From positions 1-64,000 of the forward strand of contig CANMPK010000007.1 of the NCBI GenBank assembly GCA_947499725.1: a stretch of DNA of 64,000 nucleotides. The letters are read 5' to 3'. A model generated the notes under the pieces. The model was given only the letters and a program-made list of their open reading frames with translations. It was not told where the DNA came from and did not search any database. Position numbers and translations under genes: made by a program. The DNA comes from an uncultured Paracoccaceae bacterium. Its GTDB lineage: Bacteria; Pseudomonadota; Alphaproteobacteria; Rhodobacterales; Rhodobacteraceae. This document shows, one piece after another, positions 1 to 9,572 of this stretch (within the stretch, counting starts at the first letter, position 1; the number at the start of each line of letters is the position of its first letter).

Positions 1-1
1 A

Positions 2-77
2 TGGTGCCCCCACACGGACTCGAACCGCGGACCTACTGATTACAAATCAGTTGCTCTACCAGCTGAGCTATAGGGGC
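2..77 (-). tRNA. tRNA-Thr (anticodon TGT), CCA encoded
   Basis: Reverse complement GCCCCTATAGCTCAGCTGGTAGAGCAACTGATTTGTAATCAGTAGGTCCGCGGTTCGAGTCCGTGTGGGGGCACCA folds as a cloverleaf; anticodon loop TTTGTAA; GGTTCGAGTCC T-arm. Confidence 0.95.
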
Positions 78-235
78 ACTGGAGGGGGATTTAGACCAAG
101 GCGTAGGGGCGTGCAAGAGATTATTTGTCAGAAAAAGTCAGATTTCTTGAATTTCCTCACATTTCCAGTGAAAGATAAATTAATACAAAGACTTAAGCTC
201 TTTTCAGAGCCTGTTACCTCGAAATCGATGACAGA

Positions 236-251
236 GTTGACAGCCGTCAAC
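236..251. promoter_or_regulatory. repABC palindrome (parS-like), imperfect copy GTTGACAGCCGTCAAC
   Basis: Same core as two perfect palindromes at 1508-1527 and 4110-4127; overlaps repC stop codon. Confidence 0.7.
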
Positions 252-1461
252 TTTGCACCGCCCTCCCCTGCCCTAGCAGCGCTTTCACCATTGGCCATGC
301 CGTGAAACCTCCCGCCTCTGCCTTTTGTGTCAAGCTGCGCAGATAGCCGCCTGGGTTTTTAATATCGCCAATGCGTTGCAACATGCAGGCCAAAGTCACC
401 GAGGCCCCTTCTGGCCCCATCGCTTTCATCGCCCCTTGCCACACATCCGCAGAAATCCCCATCATCCGGTGCAGCACATGCGCGGTTTCCACCAATTGAT
501 GATTATGCCGGATCGGCTCTTGCGCATATGGCGCCACATCAGGACAAGCTTGCAGCACCAGTTCCACAGGCACAGCCCTTGGTGTTGGACGATCCAATGC
601 TTCCTCTTTCTGTTTCTCAGCTCTTTCAGATTCAAAAGTATATTTATTTGAATTCTGTATGTGCCGCTCATTTTGGCTGTCACAGGCGCTCAATTCTTCT
701 GTTTCAACGACAGGCTCACTCGGCTTATCCACAGGCTCAGGCGTCAAAAGCCCCTCAAATCGCAGCAAGGCTTCGCTCAGCGCGTCACAGAGGCCCCTCA
801 CCTGCTCCAGGCTCAGAACACGGCGCAGGCGCTTCTGGGCGGCTGTCAGTGCTTCTTCCAGGGTCTCCCACGGGCCAGCCATCCCTTTGGCGCGCACATA
901 CTCCAGCAGCTTCCAGCAATCACGTTTCATCAGCATCGCCTCTTCACGGGCGCGCTTGATGCGTTCTGCCACTTCTTTGGCCTCATCCGCAGCCACGAAA
1001 ATCTCCGCAGTACGCGACACCAGCGGACGTAAATCAAACCCAAAGGCCCGCGCAACCGCCCCACCCTTCTGGCGCACCGCATAGCGTTTGCCATTCGGGC
1101 TATCATGACGGGCAATAAGCCCCTGCCCCACTAGTGTTCCCAGATGACGACGTAACGTGCTTTCCGGCATCCCATGGGCGCGGCTCGCTAAGGTGCGATT
1201 GGATGGGAACACTACGAGCCCCTCGCCCGTCAGCTCTTCTCCACGATGAAAACTCAGCAACGCGTTCATCACCGTCAAAGCGCCCGCGTTCAAACCAAAG
1301 GCAGCCTTTGCCTCAGTCAACGCGCGCAGGATCTCCCACTTGTTGACCGACACAATCGCTGCATCGTCTTTCGCCAAATCCGCACGCGCCTGCTGCGCAC
1401 GTTTGATCAGGCCAGCCGTCACCGGCCGCTGCCCAAAGGGCGTCGTCGTCAATACGTCCAT
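247..1461 (-). CDS. repC: plasmid replication initiator RepC
   Basis: ORF with RepC-type N-terminus (MDVLTTTPFGQRPVTAGLIKRAQQA..., VFPSNRTLASRAHGMPESTLRRHL) downstream of repA and repB; start assigned at internal ATG. Confidence 0.92.
   Translation of the reverse strand: MDVLTTTPFGQRPVTAGLIKRAQQARADLAKDDAAIVSVNKWEILRALTEAKAAFGLNAGALTVMNALLSFHRGEELTGEGLVVFPSNRTLASRAHGMPESTLRRHLGTLVGQGLIARHDSPNGKRYAVRQKGGAVARAFGFDLRPLVSRTAEIFVAADEAKEVAERIKRAREEAMLMKRDCWKLLEYVRAKGMAGPWETLEEALTAAQKRLRRVLSLEQVRGLCDALSEALLRFEGLLTPEPVDKPSEPVVETEELSACDSQNERHIQNSNKYTFESERAEKQKEEALDRPTPRAVPVELVLQACPDVAPYAQEPIRHNHQLVETAHVLHRMMGISADVWQGAMKAMGPEGASVTLACMLQRIGDIKNPGGYLRSLTQKAEAGGFTAWPMVKALLGQGRAVQS
725..733 (+). promoter_or_regulatory. 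consensus DnaA box TTATCCACA inside repC, near an AT-rich tract (about 601-660); candidate oriV element
   Basis: Exact TTATCCACA match read in sequence. Confidence 0.45.
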
Positions 1462-1507
1462 TATTTTGCCACGAGACAAAGAAATTCCGCCCGCCGGAGT
1501 CCGACGC

Positions 1508-1527
1508 CTGTTGACAGCTGTCAACAG
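1508..1527. promoter_or_regulatory. perfect 20-bp palindrome CTGTTGACAGCTGTCAACAG (parS-like) in repB-repC intergenic region
   Basis: Self-reverse-complementary; shared core GTTGACAGCTGTCAAC with 4110-4127. Confidence 0.8.
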
Positions 1528-1529
1528 TT

Positions 1530-1681
1530 AGCCATAGATTCGGAGTTGCTAAACTCGAATTGAGGCCTCTCGGGTTGATCTCTGCAAAGATCATTCTGGG
1601 GGGCTTTAATTTTTTACTCTGTCTGTTTGTGCCTCCTTAAGACTGCTCAATGTTGCGGACCCTCTGCAAAGGGCCTCTGGT
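1530..1681 (+). ncRNA. candidate antisense ctRNA/incompatibility region between repB and repC
   Basis: Position typical of repABC countertranscribed RNA; hairpins TGATCT-CTGCAA-AGATCA (1576-1593) and CCCT-CTGCAA-AGGG (1660-1673); T-rich run near 1610. Confidence 0.35.
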
Positions 1682-2662
1682 TTATTCGCCAGACTGGTTT
1701 TTCCAGTTCTGATGAATCTCTGAGAGGTTTTTTAACAGCCAGTCATCAAAGCCGTCTGTCTCCTCTTTGAATGTCACGACCATCTTGCCGCCAGACCAGG
1801 TCACGCGGCCAAACTCTGCGCCCACTGCATCTTTCAGCGGGTGGGCCGTGGGTGTTTTCTTCGGCTTGCTTGGCGCACGGGCCGCCAGCTTTGCCTCGAT
1901 CTGCATCAGCAACGATTTGAACCGCTGATCAGAGCTTTCCTTGGGTGAAATCAGTGCAACCGCTTCTTCCGCGCCCATCTGGGTCTTCTCCAGCAGGCCA
2001 GAGAGTGCCAACCACCGATCACGTCCCACCGCGGGGGCAGGGCCGATGGCCTCAATCAACTCCACTGGGATCAGGTCTGCCACGGTCAGCATCCGGCTGA
2101 TCACGGTCTTATCCACGTGCAGCGCATCGCCAATCACCTTGCGATCATAGCCCGCATCCCGCATCTGCCGCGCAAAGTTCGCGCGTTCGATAAAGGTCAG
2201 GTCTTTACGGGCGGTGTTCTCTTGCCCCTGCGCAATCAACAGCTCGCGATCATCCAGATCACGGATTAGCGCCTTGGCTGCAATGCCCAGATCTTTCAGC
2301 GCCCGCAGACGGCGACGCCCATAGACCACTTGAAACCGCCCTGGGTTCTCAGGGTTCGGGCGCAACAGCACCGGCACCTGTTGGCCATAGTCACGGATCG
2401 ACTGCATCAGCGCCTTATGATCGGCCTCATCATGGTCCAACCGGTCCACATTGCCGGCCATATCAATCAGATCAACGTCTATGTCGCTCACAGACCGGCT
2501 TTTCAGATCTGCAATCGACTGGCTCACCGCGCCAATCGCGCCTTTCTTGTACCGCGGCGTGGCAGGTTTCGTCGCCGCAGATGGGGCAGGGGAGGGGGCT
2601 GGCGTATCAGCACCCGCCTTGGCCTCGTCCATCAGCCCTTGCAATAGGTTCTTACGCGCCAT
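1682..2662 (-). CDS. repB: plasmid partitioning protein RepB (ParB family)
   Basis: ParB/RepB domain (VLLRPNPENPGRFQVVYGRRRLRALKDLGIAAKALIRDLDDRELLIAQGQENTARKDLTFIERANFA). Confidence 0.94.
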   Translation of the reverse strand: MARKNLLQGLMDEAKAGADTPAPSPAPSAATKPATPRYKKGAIGAVSQSIADLKSRSVSDIDVDLIDMAGNVDRLDHDEADHKALMQSIRDYGQQVPVLLRPNPENPGRFQVVYGRRRLRALKDLGIAAKALIRDLDDRELLIAQGQENTARKDLTFIERANFARQMRDAGYDRKVIGDALHVDKTVISRMLTVADLIPVELIEAIGPAPAVGRDRWLALSGLLEKTQMGAEEAVALISPKESSDQRFKSLLMQIEAKLAARAPSKPKKTPTAHPLKDAVGAEFGRVTWSGGKMVVTFKEETDGFDDWLLKNLSEIHQNWKNQSGE

Positions 2663-3842
2663 TCATCCGCCCCCATGCTTGCTGTACCAGCTCTTCAATC
2701 TCGCCATTCACCGCGTTCAGCGATTCAATCGCCCGATCATAGGTCGCCCGCGTGAATTGAGACTTTTCCACCTCATAAAGCGTCTGTTTGGTGATCCCCG
2801 CATCGGAAATCGCGGTGGATTTCAACACCGTGTGGTTCAAAACATGCTCGCCAAACATCGATCGCATGAACGAAACCATCTGGTTCTGCGGCCCATCACC
2901 GGGCTCATAGCGCGTCACCACGTAGCGCATCCAATCATACGACATATCACCCCCCGCTTCGGCCACAACGCCCAGCAGGTTGGATGTCATAAGCAAGAAC
3001 TGACACATAGACATCACGTCCAGCATCTGTGGATGCACGGTCACCAATACCGCAGTGGCGGATGACAAAGCACTCATCGTCAAGAAACCCAGCTGCGGCG
3101 GACAATCCATCACAACAACGTCGTAATCAGACTCTACTTCAGCCAAAACGTCCCCAACGCGGGTGAAAAACAACCCGCCTGTGCGGTCTGCAATGGCGCG
3201 AGGCGTCTCGTGTTCAAACTCCATCAAGTCCAGATTGCCCGGAATGATATCGAGGTTCGTGAAATAGGTGCTTTGGATAATATCGCGCACCGGCACAGGG
3301 TCTTCATAGCGGATCGCATCATACAATGTGCCGCCATCCAGCAGGTCAAACTCAGGCTGAAACCCGTGCAGCGCACTTAGCGAGGCCTGTGGATCAAGGT
3401 CCACCGCCAGCACCTTATAGCCATCCAGCGCCATTTTCTGCGCCAAATGGGCCGATGTGGTGGTCTTACCAGAGCCACCCTTAAAGTTAATCACCGTAAT
3501 CACCTGCAAATGGTCGCCGTCACGGCGCCCTGGCAGGTAAGTCCCAGGCACTTTTGCGCCCGCTTCCAGCAAAACACGCAGGGCCTGCACGTCTTCTGGG
3601 GAATAATAGCGCCGCCCACCGGCACGGATCTCAGGCTCTGGGCCTTTCCCGTCCAAATGCAGCTTCCGCAAATAGGCATCCTTTACACCCAGCAAATCCG
3701 CCGCTTCACCGGATGTGAACTTGCGCAATTCTTTGCTGGCGTTCGGAGGAAACAACTGCTCGCGATGCGCCTGCAGCCGTTCTGACAATTTCAAAGCATG
3801 CTCACCGACAAGTTGGTCGATGCGCGTTTGTGTTGGGGTCAT
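2652..3842 (-). CDS. repA: plasmid partitioning ATPase RepA (ParA family)
   Basis: Walker A-type NFKGGSGKTTTSAHLAQ, VLAVDLDPQASLSALHG; N-terminal MerR-like HTH; start at internal ATG (MTPTQTRID). Confidence 0.94.
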   Translation of the reverse strand: MTPTQTRIDQLVGEHALKLSERLQAHREQLFPPNASKELRKFTSGEAADLLGVKDAYLRKLHLDGKGPEPEIRAGGRRYYSPEDVQALRVLLEAGAKVPGTYLPGRRDGDHLQVITVINFKGGSGKTTTSAHLAQKMALDGYKVLAVDLDPQASLSALHGFQPEFDLLDGGTLYDAIRYEDPVPVRDIIQSTYFTNLDIIPGNLDLMEFEHETPRAIADRTGGLFFTRVGDVLAEVESDYDVVVMDCPPQLGFLTMSALSSATAVLVTVHPQMLDVMSMCQFLLMTSNLLGVVAEAGGDMSYDWMRYVVTRYEPGDGPQNQMVSFMRSMFGEHVLNHTVLKSTAISDAGITKQTLYEVEKSQFTRATYDRAIESLNAVNGEIEELVQQAWGRMNGA

Positions 3843-3992
3843 AGGTCCCTCAATATACCGCTGGGCCGCTTGTGCAGCCTCTTCTACCTCTAGGCATCTA
3901 CCGTTTGTTACGGAGAAACCCGTTTTATTCACTTATTACCGTAAGTATTGGGGCAATTGAACCGAGTCGCGCAAGTCTTTTCTACATCCGGC

Positions 3993-4001
3993 TGTGGATA
4001 A
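3993..4001 (-). promoter_or_regulatory. consensus DnaA box (TGTGGATAA) upstream of repA
   Basis: Exact reverse complement of TTATCCACA. Confidence 0.4.
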
Positions 4002-4109
4002 CTTTAAGCGCGGCAAAATCAGCGGGTCTGTCAACGCTGATAATAGGCTCTAATAAGGCGAAAATCCAATAGTTATAGCCACTTGCCGCAACCATAAACG
4101 CAACCCGTA

Positions 4110-4127
4110 GGTTGACAGCTGTCAACC
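4110..4127. promoter_or_regulatory. perfect 18-bp palindrome GGTTGACAGCTGTCAACC upstream of repA (parS-like)
   Basis: Self-reverse-complementary; third copy of the repABC palindrome core. Confidence 0.8.
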
Positions 4128-4181
4128 AAAGCAAGCCCTTGATTCAACGAAGATTCAGCAAAACCACGTAAAAGCCGGAAA

Positions 4182-5417
4182 TCACGCCAATCGTAGGAAA
4201 ACCTGCACATCAGCCACATTTGTACCGGTCCCACCGATCATAATGTGGTCCCCAGACAGGGAAAGCGCCTGATAACTGTCGTTGTTTTCCAGCAACGCCG
4301 CCAGATCGCCCCCCGCCGCCTTAAGCCGCGCCAATGTGTCCGAATCCACCAAGCCACCCGCCGAATCTGTTGGCCCATCGCGCCCATCGGTGCCACCGGA
4401 TAAAAACACCCAGTCACCGCCCAAACGCCCCTCTGCCTCAGCCGCCACACGCAAGGCCAATTCCTGATTGCGCCCGCCAAGCCCGTCGCCAGATAATTTA
4501 ACCGTGGTCTCGCCACCAAACACCAAGGCGCAAGGCCCATCCGCTGCCTCCGCCGCCTGCAAGACAACCTTAGCTGCATCCGCCACATCACCAATCAACG
4601 CATCCGAGACAATCCGTGCCGGCACCTGCGCCGCATCCACCATGGCCGCCAGGCTCTGCCGGTTCGATCCAATCACTTGGTTCTGCGCGCGGCCCGCAAC
4701 CGCAACATCCGCGCCCGCCAAAACAGCACGCACCGCCGCTGGCAACCCATCCCAAACACCCGCGCCAATCAAAACATCCCGCGCTTCTGCCTTCGTCCCT
4801 ATCGGCGACACGGTCGGCCCCGAGGCAATCGCCCGCAAATCATCGCCAATCACATCGCTGAGCATCAGCCCAAAAACAGAGGCAGGCGCCGCATGGCGCA
4901 ACACACCGCCGCCTTTCAAATCCGAAAGCTGCTGACGCACCAGATTCATCTGCTCAATCCCCAGCCCGCTTTCCAGCAAGGCTGTGTTCACCGCAGCCTT
5001 CTCGGCCAATCCAATCCCGTCAACAGGCCGCACCATCAGCGCAGAGCCCCCGCCCGAAATCAGCGCCAACACCGTATCTTGCGCGCCCGCCTCAGCCAGC
5101 AAGGCCACAACCGCCTCACCCGCCGCCAAAGACCCTTCATCCGGCACCGGATGCGCCCCCGCCATCACCGTGGCCCCAGCCACATGGGCCATATTCTCTG
5201 GATTGGTCACCACAAGCGCCTTATGCACATCCTCAAAATGTGCCAAAGCCGCCCGCGCCATCGGAACCGAGGCCTTACCAACTGCAATAACGAACAAACG
5301 CCCAACAGGTGCAGGCACATCCCCCCGCGCCAAAGCCTCAGCAACAGCCGTCGCCGGATCCGCCCGCTTCACTGCCGCCTGAAACATCTGCAAAGCCTGC
5401 GCCCGTGCCTGATCCAT
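4182..5417 (-). CDS. glycerate 2-kinase / MOFRL family (TtuD/GckA-like)
   Basis: VIAVGKASVPMARAAL, LISGGGSALMVRPVDGI, LVFGGETTVKLSGDGLGGRNQELAL. Confidence 0.9.
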   Translation of the reverse strand: MDQARAQALQMFQAAVKRADPATAVAEALARGDVPAPVGRLFVIAVGKASVPMARAALAHFEDVHKALVVTNPENMAHVAGATVMAGAHPVPDEGSLAAGEAVVALLAEAGAQDTVLALISGGGSALMVRPVDGIGLAEKAAVNTALLESGLGIEQMNLVRQQLSDLKGGGVLRHAAPASVFGLMLSDVIGDDLRAIASGPTVSPIGTKAEARDVLIGAGVWDGLPAAVRAVLAGADVAVAGRAQNQVIGSNRQSLAAMVDAAQVPARIVSDALIGDVADAAKVVLQAAEAADGPCALVFGGETTVKLSGDGLGGRNQELALRVAAEAEGRLGGDWVFLSGGTDGRDGPTDSAGGLVDSDTLARLKAAGGDLAALLENNDSYQALSLSGDHIMIGGTGTNVADVQVFLRLA

Positions 5418-5472
5418 AAGTCCATCCTTCTTCTTGGCCCCAGTACCTTGGGGTGAACCTTGAAACGCAGTT

Positions 5473-5931
5473 TCAAGGAAAGGGGCAACGCCCCTCATCT
5501 GTCATCTCAGCCCGCAGCCGCGCCACCCGCAGCACATCCTCAGACAAGGCAAACACCCCATCCTCCATCTGCGCCAATGAAACCCAAGCCACATCCGCCG
5601 CATCATCCGCCGCCACAGCCTCACCTTCCAGATAGGAACAGCGCACAGCAGCGATCAAATACTGATAGTCCACAGCGCCGCTTAGATTACGGGCAATCAC
5701 ATCCACATTGGTCAAATAGCCATCAGCCTGTGCAATCACGCCGGTTTCCTCGCGCAATTCGCGCACCGCAGCCTCTATGGCTGTCTCGCCCAATTCCACA
5801 TGACCCCCAGGAAAGCCCCATAGCCCACGCCCGGGATCTTTCCCGCGCTGCACCAGCAGAAAGCGCGCGTCATGATACACAACCGCAATCGCGCCCAGCT
5901 TCGGGGCCATCGTTAGGGCAGGGGAGGGCAT
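5473..5931 (-). CDS. NUDIX hydrolase
   Basis: Nudix box [24 protein letters not shown]. Confidence 0.92.
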   Translation of the reverse strand: MPSPALTMAPKLGAIAVVYHDARFLLVQRGKDPGRGLWGFPGGHVELGETAIEAAVRELREETGVIAQADGYLTNVDVIARNLSGAVDYQYLIAAVRCSYLEGEAVAADDAADVAWVSLAQMEDGVFALSEDVLRVARLRAEMTDEGRCPFP

Positions 5932-6046
5932 GCAAACATCCAATCAAGCTCAGTCAATCAGAGCTTACGCAATCTGGACCCACACGCCAGCCCAAAGCCG
6001 CGCAAAAGCGAATCTCTTACACCCGATCAGGCGCCAATCAGGGCTA

Positions 6047-6382
6047 TCACCCGCGTTTTTGCATCCGGAAAATCAACATTGCCGCTAAGGCAATCACCGG
6101 CACCATAAAAGCGCGATAGGTGATTTGCGCATTATACCCAACAAAGGCCAATACACTGCCGTTAAACAATAGCAGGCTCTCGTCCCGGCTCGTGCCTTCA
6201 AAGCCTTGCAGCGTATGCACGCCAACCTGCAACAAAAACAAAAGGATAGTCGCAAGCAGAAACCCCCAAACACCCCATCGCAGCGGCAACAGAAATCCAG
6301 CAATCAACGCAAGCAGTGTAACAATCATCGTCAGGGTCATGGGCATTCTCACTATGTGAAACAGTGACCCATAAGTAACCAA
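6047..6382 (-). CDS. small hypothetical membrane protein
   Basis: Multiple hydrophobic segments; intact ORF between NUDIX and glpD; start uncertain. Confidence 0.55.
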   Translation of the reverse strand: MVTYGSLFHIVRMPMTLTMIVTLLALIAGFLLPLRWGVWGFLLATILLFLLQVGVHTLQGFEGTSRDESLLLFNGSVLAFVGYNAQITYRAFMVPVIALAAMLIFRMQKRG

Positions 6383-6482
6383 TTTTTCTTGAGGAAAAAC
6401 AATTCTTTCACGCTCTTCAATTGGATTTGATCACTCGTTAAACCCTTCGGTAACATAGCAAGACCACAAGGCGGAGAGACCC

Positions 6483-8048
6483 ATGTCCAACACGCAAGAC
6501 AGTTTCGATCTCTTTATCATCGGCGGCGGCATCAATGGCTGCGGCATTGCACGCGATGCAGCGGGCAGGGGGCTTTCCGTTGGCTTGGCCGAGATGAACG
6601 ATCTCGCATGGGCCACCTCTTCCGCATCGACCAAACTGTTTCATGGCGGTCTGCGCTATCTCGAGTTCTTTGAATTCCGTCTGGTGAAAGAAGCCCTAAT
6701 CGAACGCGAAACGCTCTTGCGCGCCATGCCGCATATCAGCTGGCCCATGCGTTTTGTGCTGCCCTATCACAAAGACATGCGCTTTGATTCAGAAACGCCA
6801 ACGTCAAAGCTGCTCACCACCTTTATGCCGTGGATGAAGGGCCGCCGCCCGTCATGGCTGATCCGCGTGGGTCTGTTCCTGTATGATAACCTTGGCGGTC
6901 GTAAAATTCTGCCCGGTACAGAAACCCTGCGCCTTGATGGCACGGCCGAAGGCGCGCCTTTGCAGGATCGCTTTGCCAAAGCCTACGAATATTCCGATTG
7001 CTGGGTGCAAGACAGCCGCTTGGTCGTGCTGAACGCCCGCGATGCACAGGCGCGCGGTGCGCAAATCATGACCCGCACCAAAGTCACCCGCGCGGAACGG
7101 GTGAATGACCTCTGGCAGATCACCACCCAAGACACGCGCACAGGCGCTGAAACCCAAGTCACCGCCAAGATGATCGTCAACGCAGGCGGCCCTTGGGTGA
7201 TGGATGTCATCAATGGCGTCGCGGGTCTGAACACCCCTGAAAGCATCCGCCTTGTGCGCGGCTCGCATATCGTGACCAAACGTCTTTATGATCACGACAA
7301 ATGCTACTTCTTTCAAGGCGAAGACGGCCGCATCATCTTCTCTATCCCTTACGAAGAAGATTTCACCCTGATCGGCACCACCGATGCAGAACATTCAGAT
7401 GCCTCCGAGAAACCCGCCTGTTCTGAAGAAGAGCAAACCTACTTGCTGAACTTCGCCAACGGCTATTTCAAACAGCAGCTCACCGATGAAGATTTGGTCT
7501 GGACCTATTCCGGCGTGCGCCCGCTGTATGATGACGGCGCCTCCACCGCCACAGCCGCGACCCGTGAATATGTGATGCGCGTCAACTCTGATGGCGGTGC
7601 GCCCTTGCTGAATATCTTTGGCGGTAAAATCACCACCTACCGCCGCTTGGCAGAAAGCGCGCTGAAGAAAATCGGCGACTTCTTCCCAGAGATGTCCGGT
7701 GATTGGACAGCCGGCGTCCCCATGCCCGGCGGCGACTTCCCAGTGGAAGGCGTGGATGATCTGATCAACCACCTGCACCAACGTTACGACTTCTTGGGGC
7801 GTGACGTGATCAAACGCATGGTGAAATGCTACGGCACCGAAGTCTCTGCCATTCTGGGCGAGGCCAAATCGGCCAAAGACCTCGGCACCGATTTTGGCGC
7901 AGGTATTTTCGCGGCAGAACTCACTTGGGTCAAAGCAAATGAATGGGTTCAAACCGCCGAAGATTTCGTCTGGCGCCGCACAAAACTCGGCCTGCGCTTA
8001 ACTGAAAAAGAGATCGAAAAAATCGACGCGTTCCTCGCGAAAGACTGA
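6483..8048 (+). CDS. glpD: glycerol-3-phosphate dehydrogenase
   Basis: FAD motif DLFIIGGGINGCGIARDAAGRGLSVGLAEMNDLAWATSSASTKLFHGGLRYLE; GlpD C-terminal domain. Confidence 0.96.
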   Translation: MSNTQDSFDLFIIGGGINGCGIARDAAGRGLSVGLAEMNDLAWATSSASTKLFHGGLRYLEFFEFRLVKEALIERETLLRAMPHISWPMRFVLPYHKDMRFDSETPTSKLLTTFMPWMKGRRPSWLIRVGLFLYDNLGGRKILPGTETLRLDGTAEGAPLQDRFAKAYEYSDCWVQDSRLVVLNARDAQARGAQIMTRTKVTRAERVNDLWQITTQDTRTGAETQVTAKMIVNAGGPWVMDVINGVAGLNTPESIRLVRGSHIVTKRLYDHDKCYFFQGEDGRIIFSIPYEEDFTLIGTTDAEHSDASEKPACSEEEQTYLLNFANGYFKQQLTDEDLVWTYSGVRPLYDDGASTATAATREYVMRVNSDGGAPLLNIFGGKITTYRRLAESALKKIGDFFPEMSGDWTAGVPMPGGDFPVEGVDDLINHLHQRYDFLGRDVIKRMVKCYGTEVSAILGEAKSAKDLGTDFGAGIFAAELTWVKANEWVQTAEDFVWRRTKLGLRLTEKEIEKIDAFLAKD

Positions 8049-8204
8049 TCCAAGAATCAGAACACGAATCAAACCAAGCGTCGGCGAATCGTTGCGCAGC
8101 GATCTGCCGCGTCATTTTGCGCCATTGGATCACGTGTATTTATTGGGGCTTTCGCGGAAGTCTTGGGTTAAGACTTTGAAATGTAACGGTTTTGTAAAAC
8201 AAGA

Positions 8205-8226
8205 GGCCGCGCATATCTGCGCGGCC
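8205..8226 (+). terminator. hairpin GGCCGCGCA-TATC-TGCGCGGCC downstream of glpD
   Basis: Perfect 9-bp stem, weak T tract. Confidence 0.45.
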
Positions 8227-8582
8227 TACTCTATTCCAGCGTCACCCTCCAAATCCCTGATGCGCTAGAATGAAACGTATCTTTAAAAGATGGGATCACC
8301 GTTGCTTTTATCGGCAACATTGTCAATTCTCGTCTAAGAATTGGGCGAAATAAAAAACTTTGTTTCGGGTGCTCAGGAAATTTAGACGATCCGAACTAGG
8401 CCGGTCTCAATTGTACACTTCGGCCATCGAAAGGGGCGATTTGCCACCTTTCTTAAAAATAAAGCCACCGCGCGGCGCTTCGCGAGCCCATGTCAGTTTT
8501 ATGAAAGTCTTTGCCACTTTTTGCGCTTTCCTATAGGCATCCCAAGCAAGACGAGACGGCCTCAAGACCGCTTCAAACCTAG

Positions 8583-9572
8583 GTGAAAGAGCATATGACA
8601 TCTAAACCCAGCACATCAGCAAAACGCGATGCGATTTCAGTCGCACAAGAAGTTCTGCACAAAGAAGCCGCTGCTTTGACTGCGATGGCAAATGATCTAC
8701 CTGCAGATTTTGAAATGGCCGTAGACCTTATTTTAAAGGCCAAAGGCCGTGTGGTGATCTCGGGCGTGGGCAAGTCCGGTCACATCGGCCGCAAGATAGC
8801 CGCCACCTTGGCCAGCACAGGCACGCCGTCTTATTTCGTGCATGGCGCCGAAGCCAGCCACGGCGATTTGGGCATGGTCACGCAAGAAGATGTCTGCATT
8901 CTGATTTCCAACTCTGGCGAAACCGCCGAGCTGCGCGACATCACGCTTTACACCCGCCGGTTCAATATCCCACTGATTGCAATTTCTTCCAATCCAAACA
9001 GTGTCTTAATGGAAGCAGCAGATTGCATGTTGACCTTGCCAAAGATCCCAGAGGTCTGCTCGATCGGCAAAGCCCCAACCACATCCACAACGCTTACTTT
9101 GGCTCTGGGTGATGCGCTCTCTGTGGCGGTCATGGAACAACGCGGCTTTAGCGCGGACGACTTCCAAACCTTCCACCCTGGCGGAAAGCTCGGCAGCCAA
9201 ATGAGCAAAGTCGCGCAGCTGATGCACGACAAAAAGAGCCTGCCGATTGTGTCCGAAAACGACGACATGTCAGAGGTGCTTTTGACCATGACGTCCAAAG
9301 GCTTCGGCGTTGCATTGGTTGTCGTAAATGGTGCGCTTAAAGGTTTGATTTCAGACGGGGATTTACGTCGTAATATGGGCGACCTGATGGGCAAAACCGC
9401 AGGCGAAATTGCAAGTTCTGACCCTGTGACCATCACACCAGACTCTCTGGCTGTACAAGCCCTTGCGATCCTGAACGAGCGCAAGATTGGCGCGCTTGCA
9501 GTCACCGATGAATCCGGCGCCCCTGTTGGCATCATCCATATCCACGATCTTCTTCGCGCAGGTGTCGCATGA
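8583..9572 (+). CDS. kdsD: KpsF/GutQ family D-arabinose-5-phosphate isomerase
   Basis: SIS domain (GRVVISGVGKSGHIGRKIAATLASTGTPSYFVHGAEASHGDLGM) plus C-terminal CBS pair; first gene of KDO operon. Confidence 0.94.
   Translation: MKEHMTSKPSTSAKRDAISVAQEVLHKEAAALTAMANDLPADFEMAVDLILKAKGRVVISGVGKSGHIGRKIAATLASTGTPSYFVHGAEASHGDLGMVTQEDVCILISNSGETAELRDITLYTRRFNIPLIAISSNPNSVLMEAADCMLTLPKIPEVCSIGKAPTTSTTLTLALGDALSVAVMEQRGFSADDFQTFHPGGKLGSQMSKVAQLMHDKKSLPIVSENDDMSEVLLTMTSKGFGVALVVVNGALKGLISDGDLRRNMGDLMGKTAGEIASSDPVTITPDSLAVQALAILNERKIGALAVTDESGAPVGIIHIHDLLRAGVA

Noticed and set aside
8407-8601. 64-aa minus-strand ORF overlapping the start of kdsD
   Set aside because: Short, basic, no family recognised and overlaps a confident gene; might be real but unsupported
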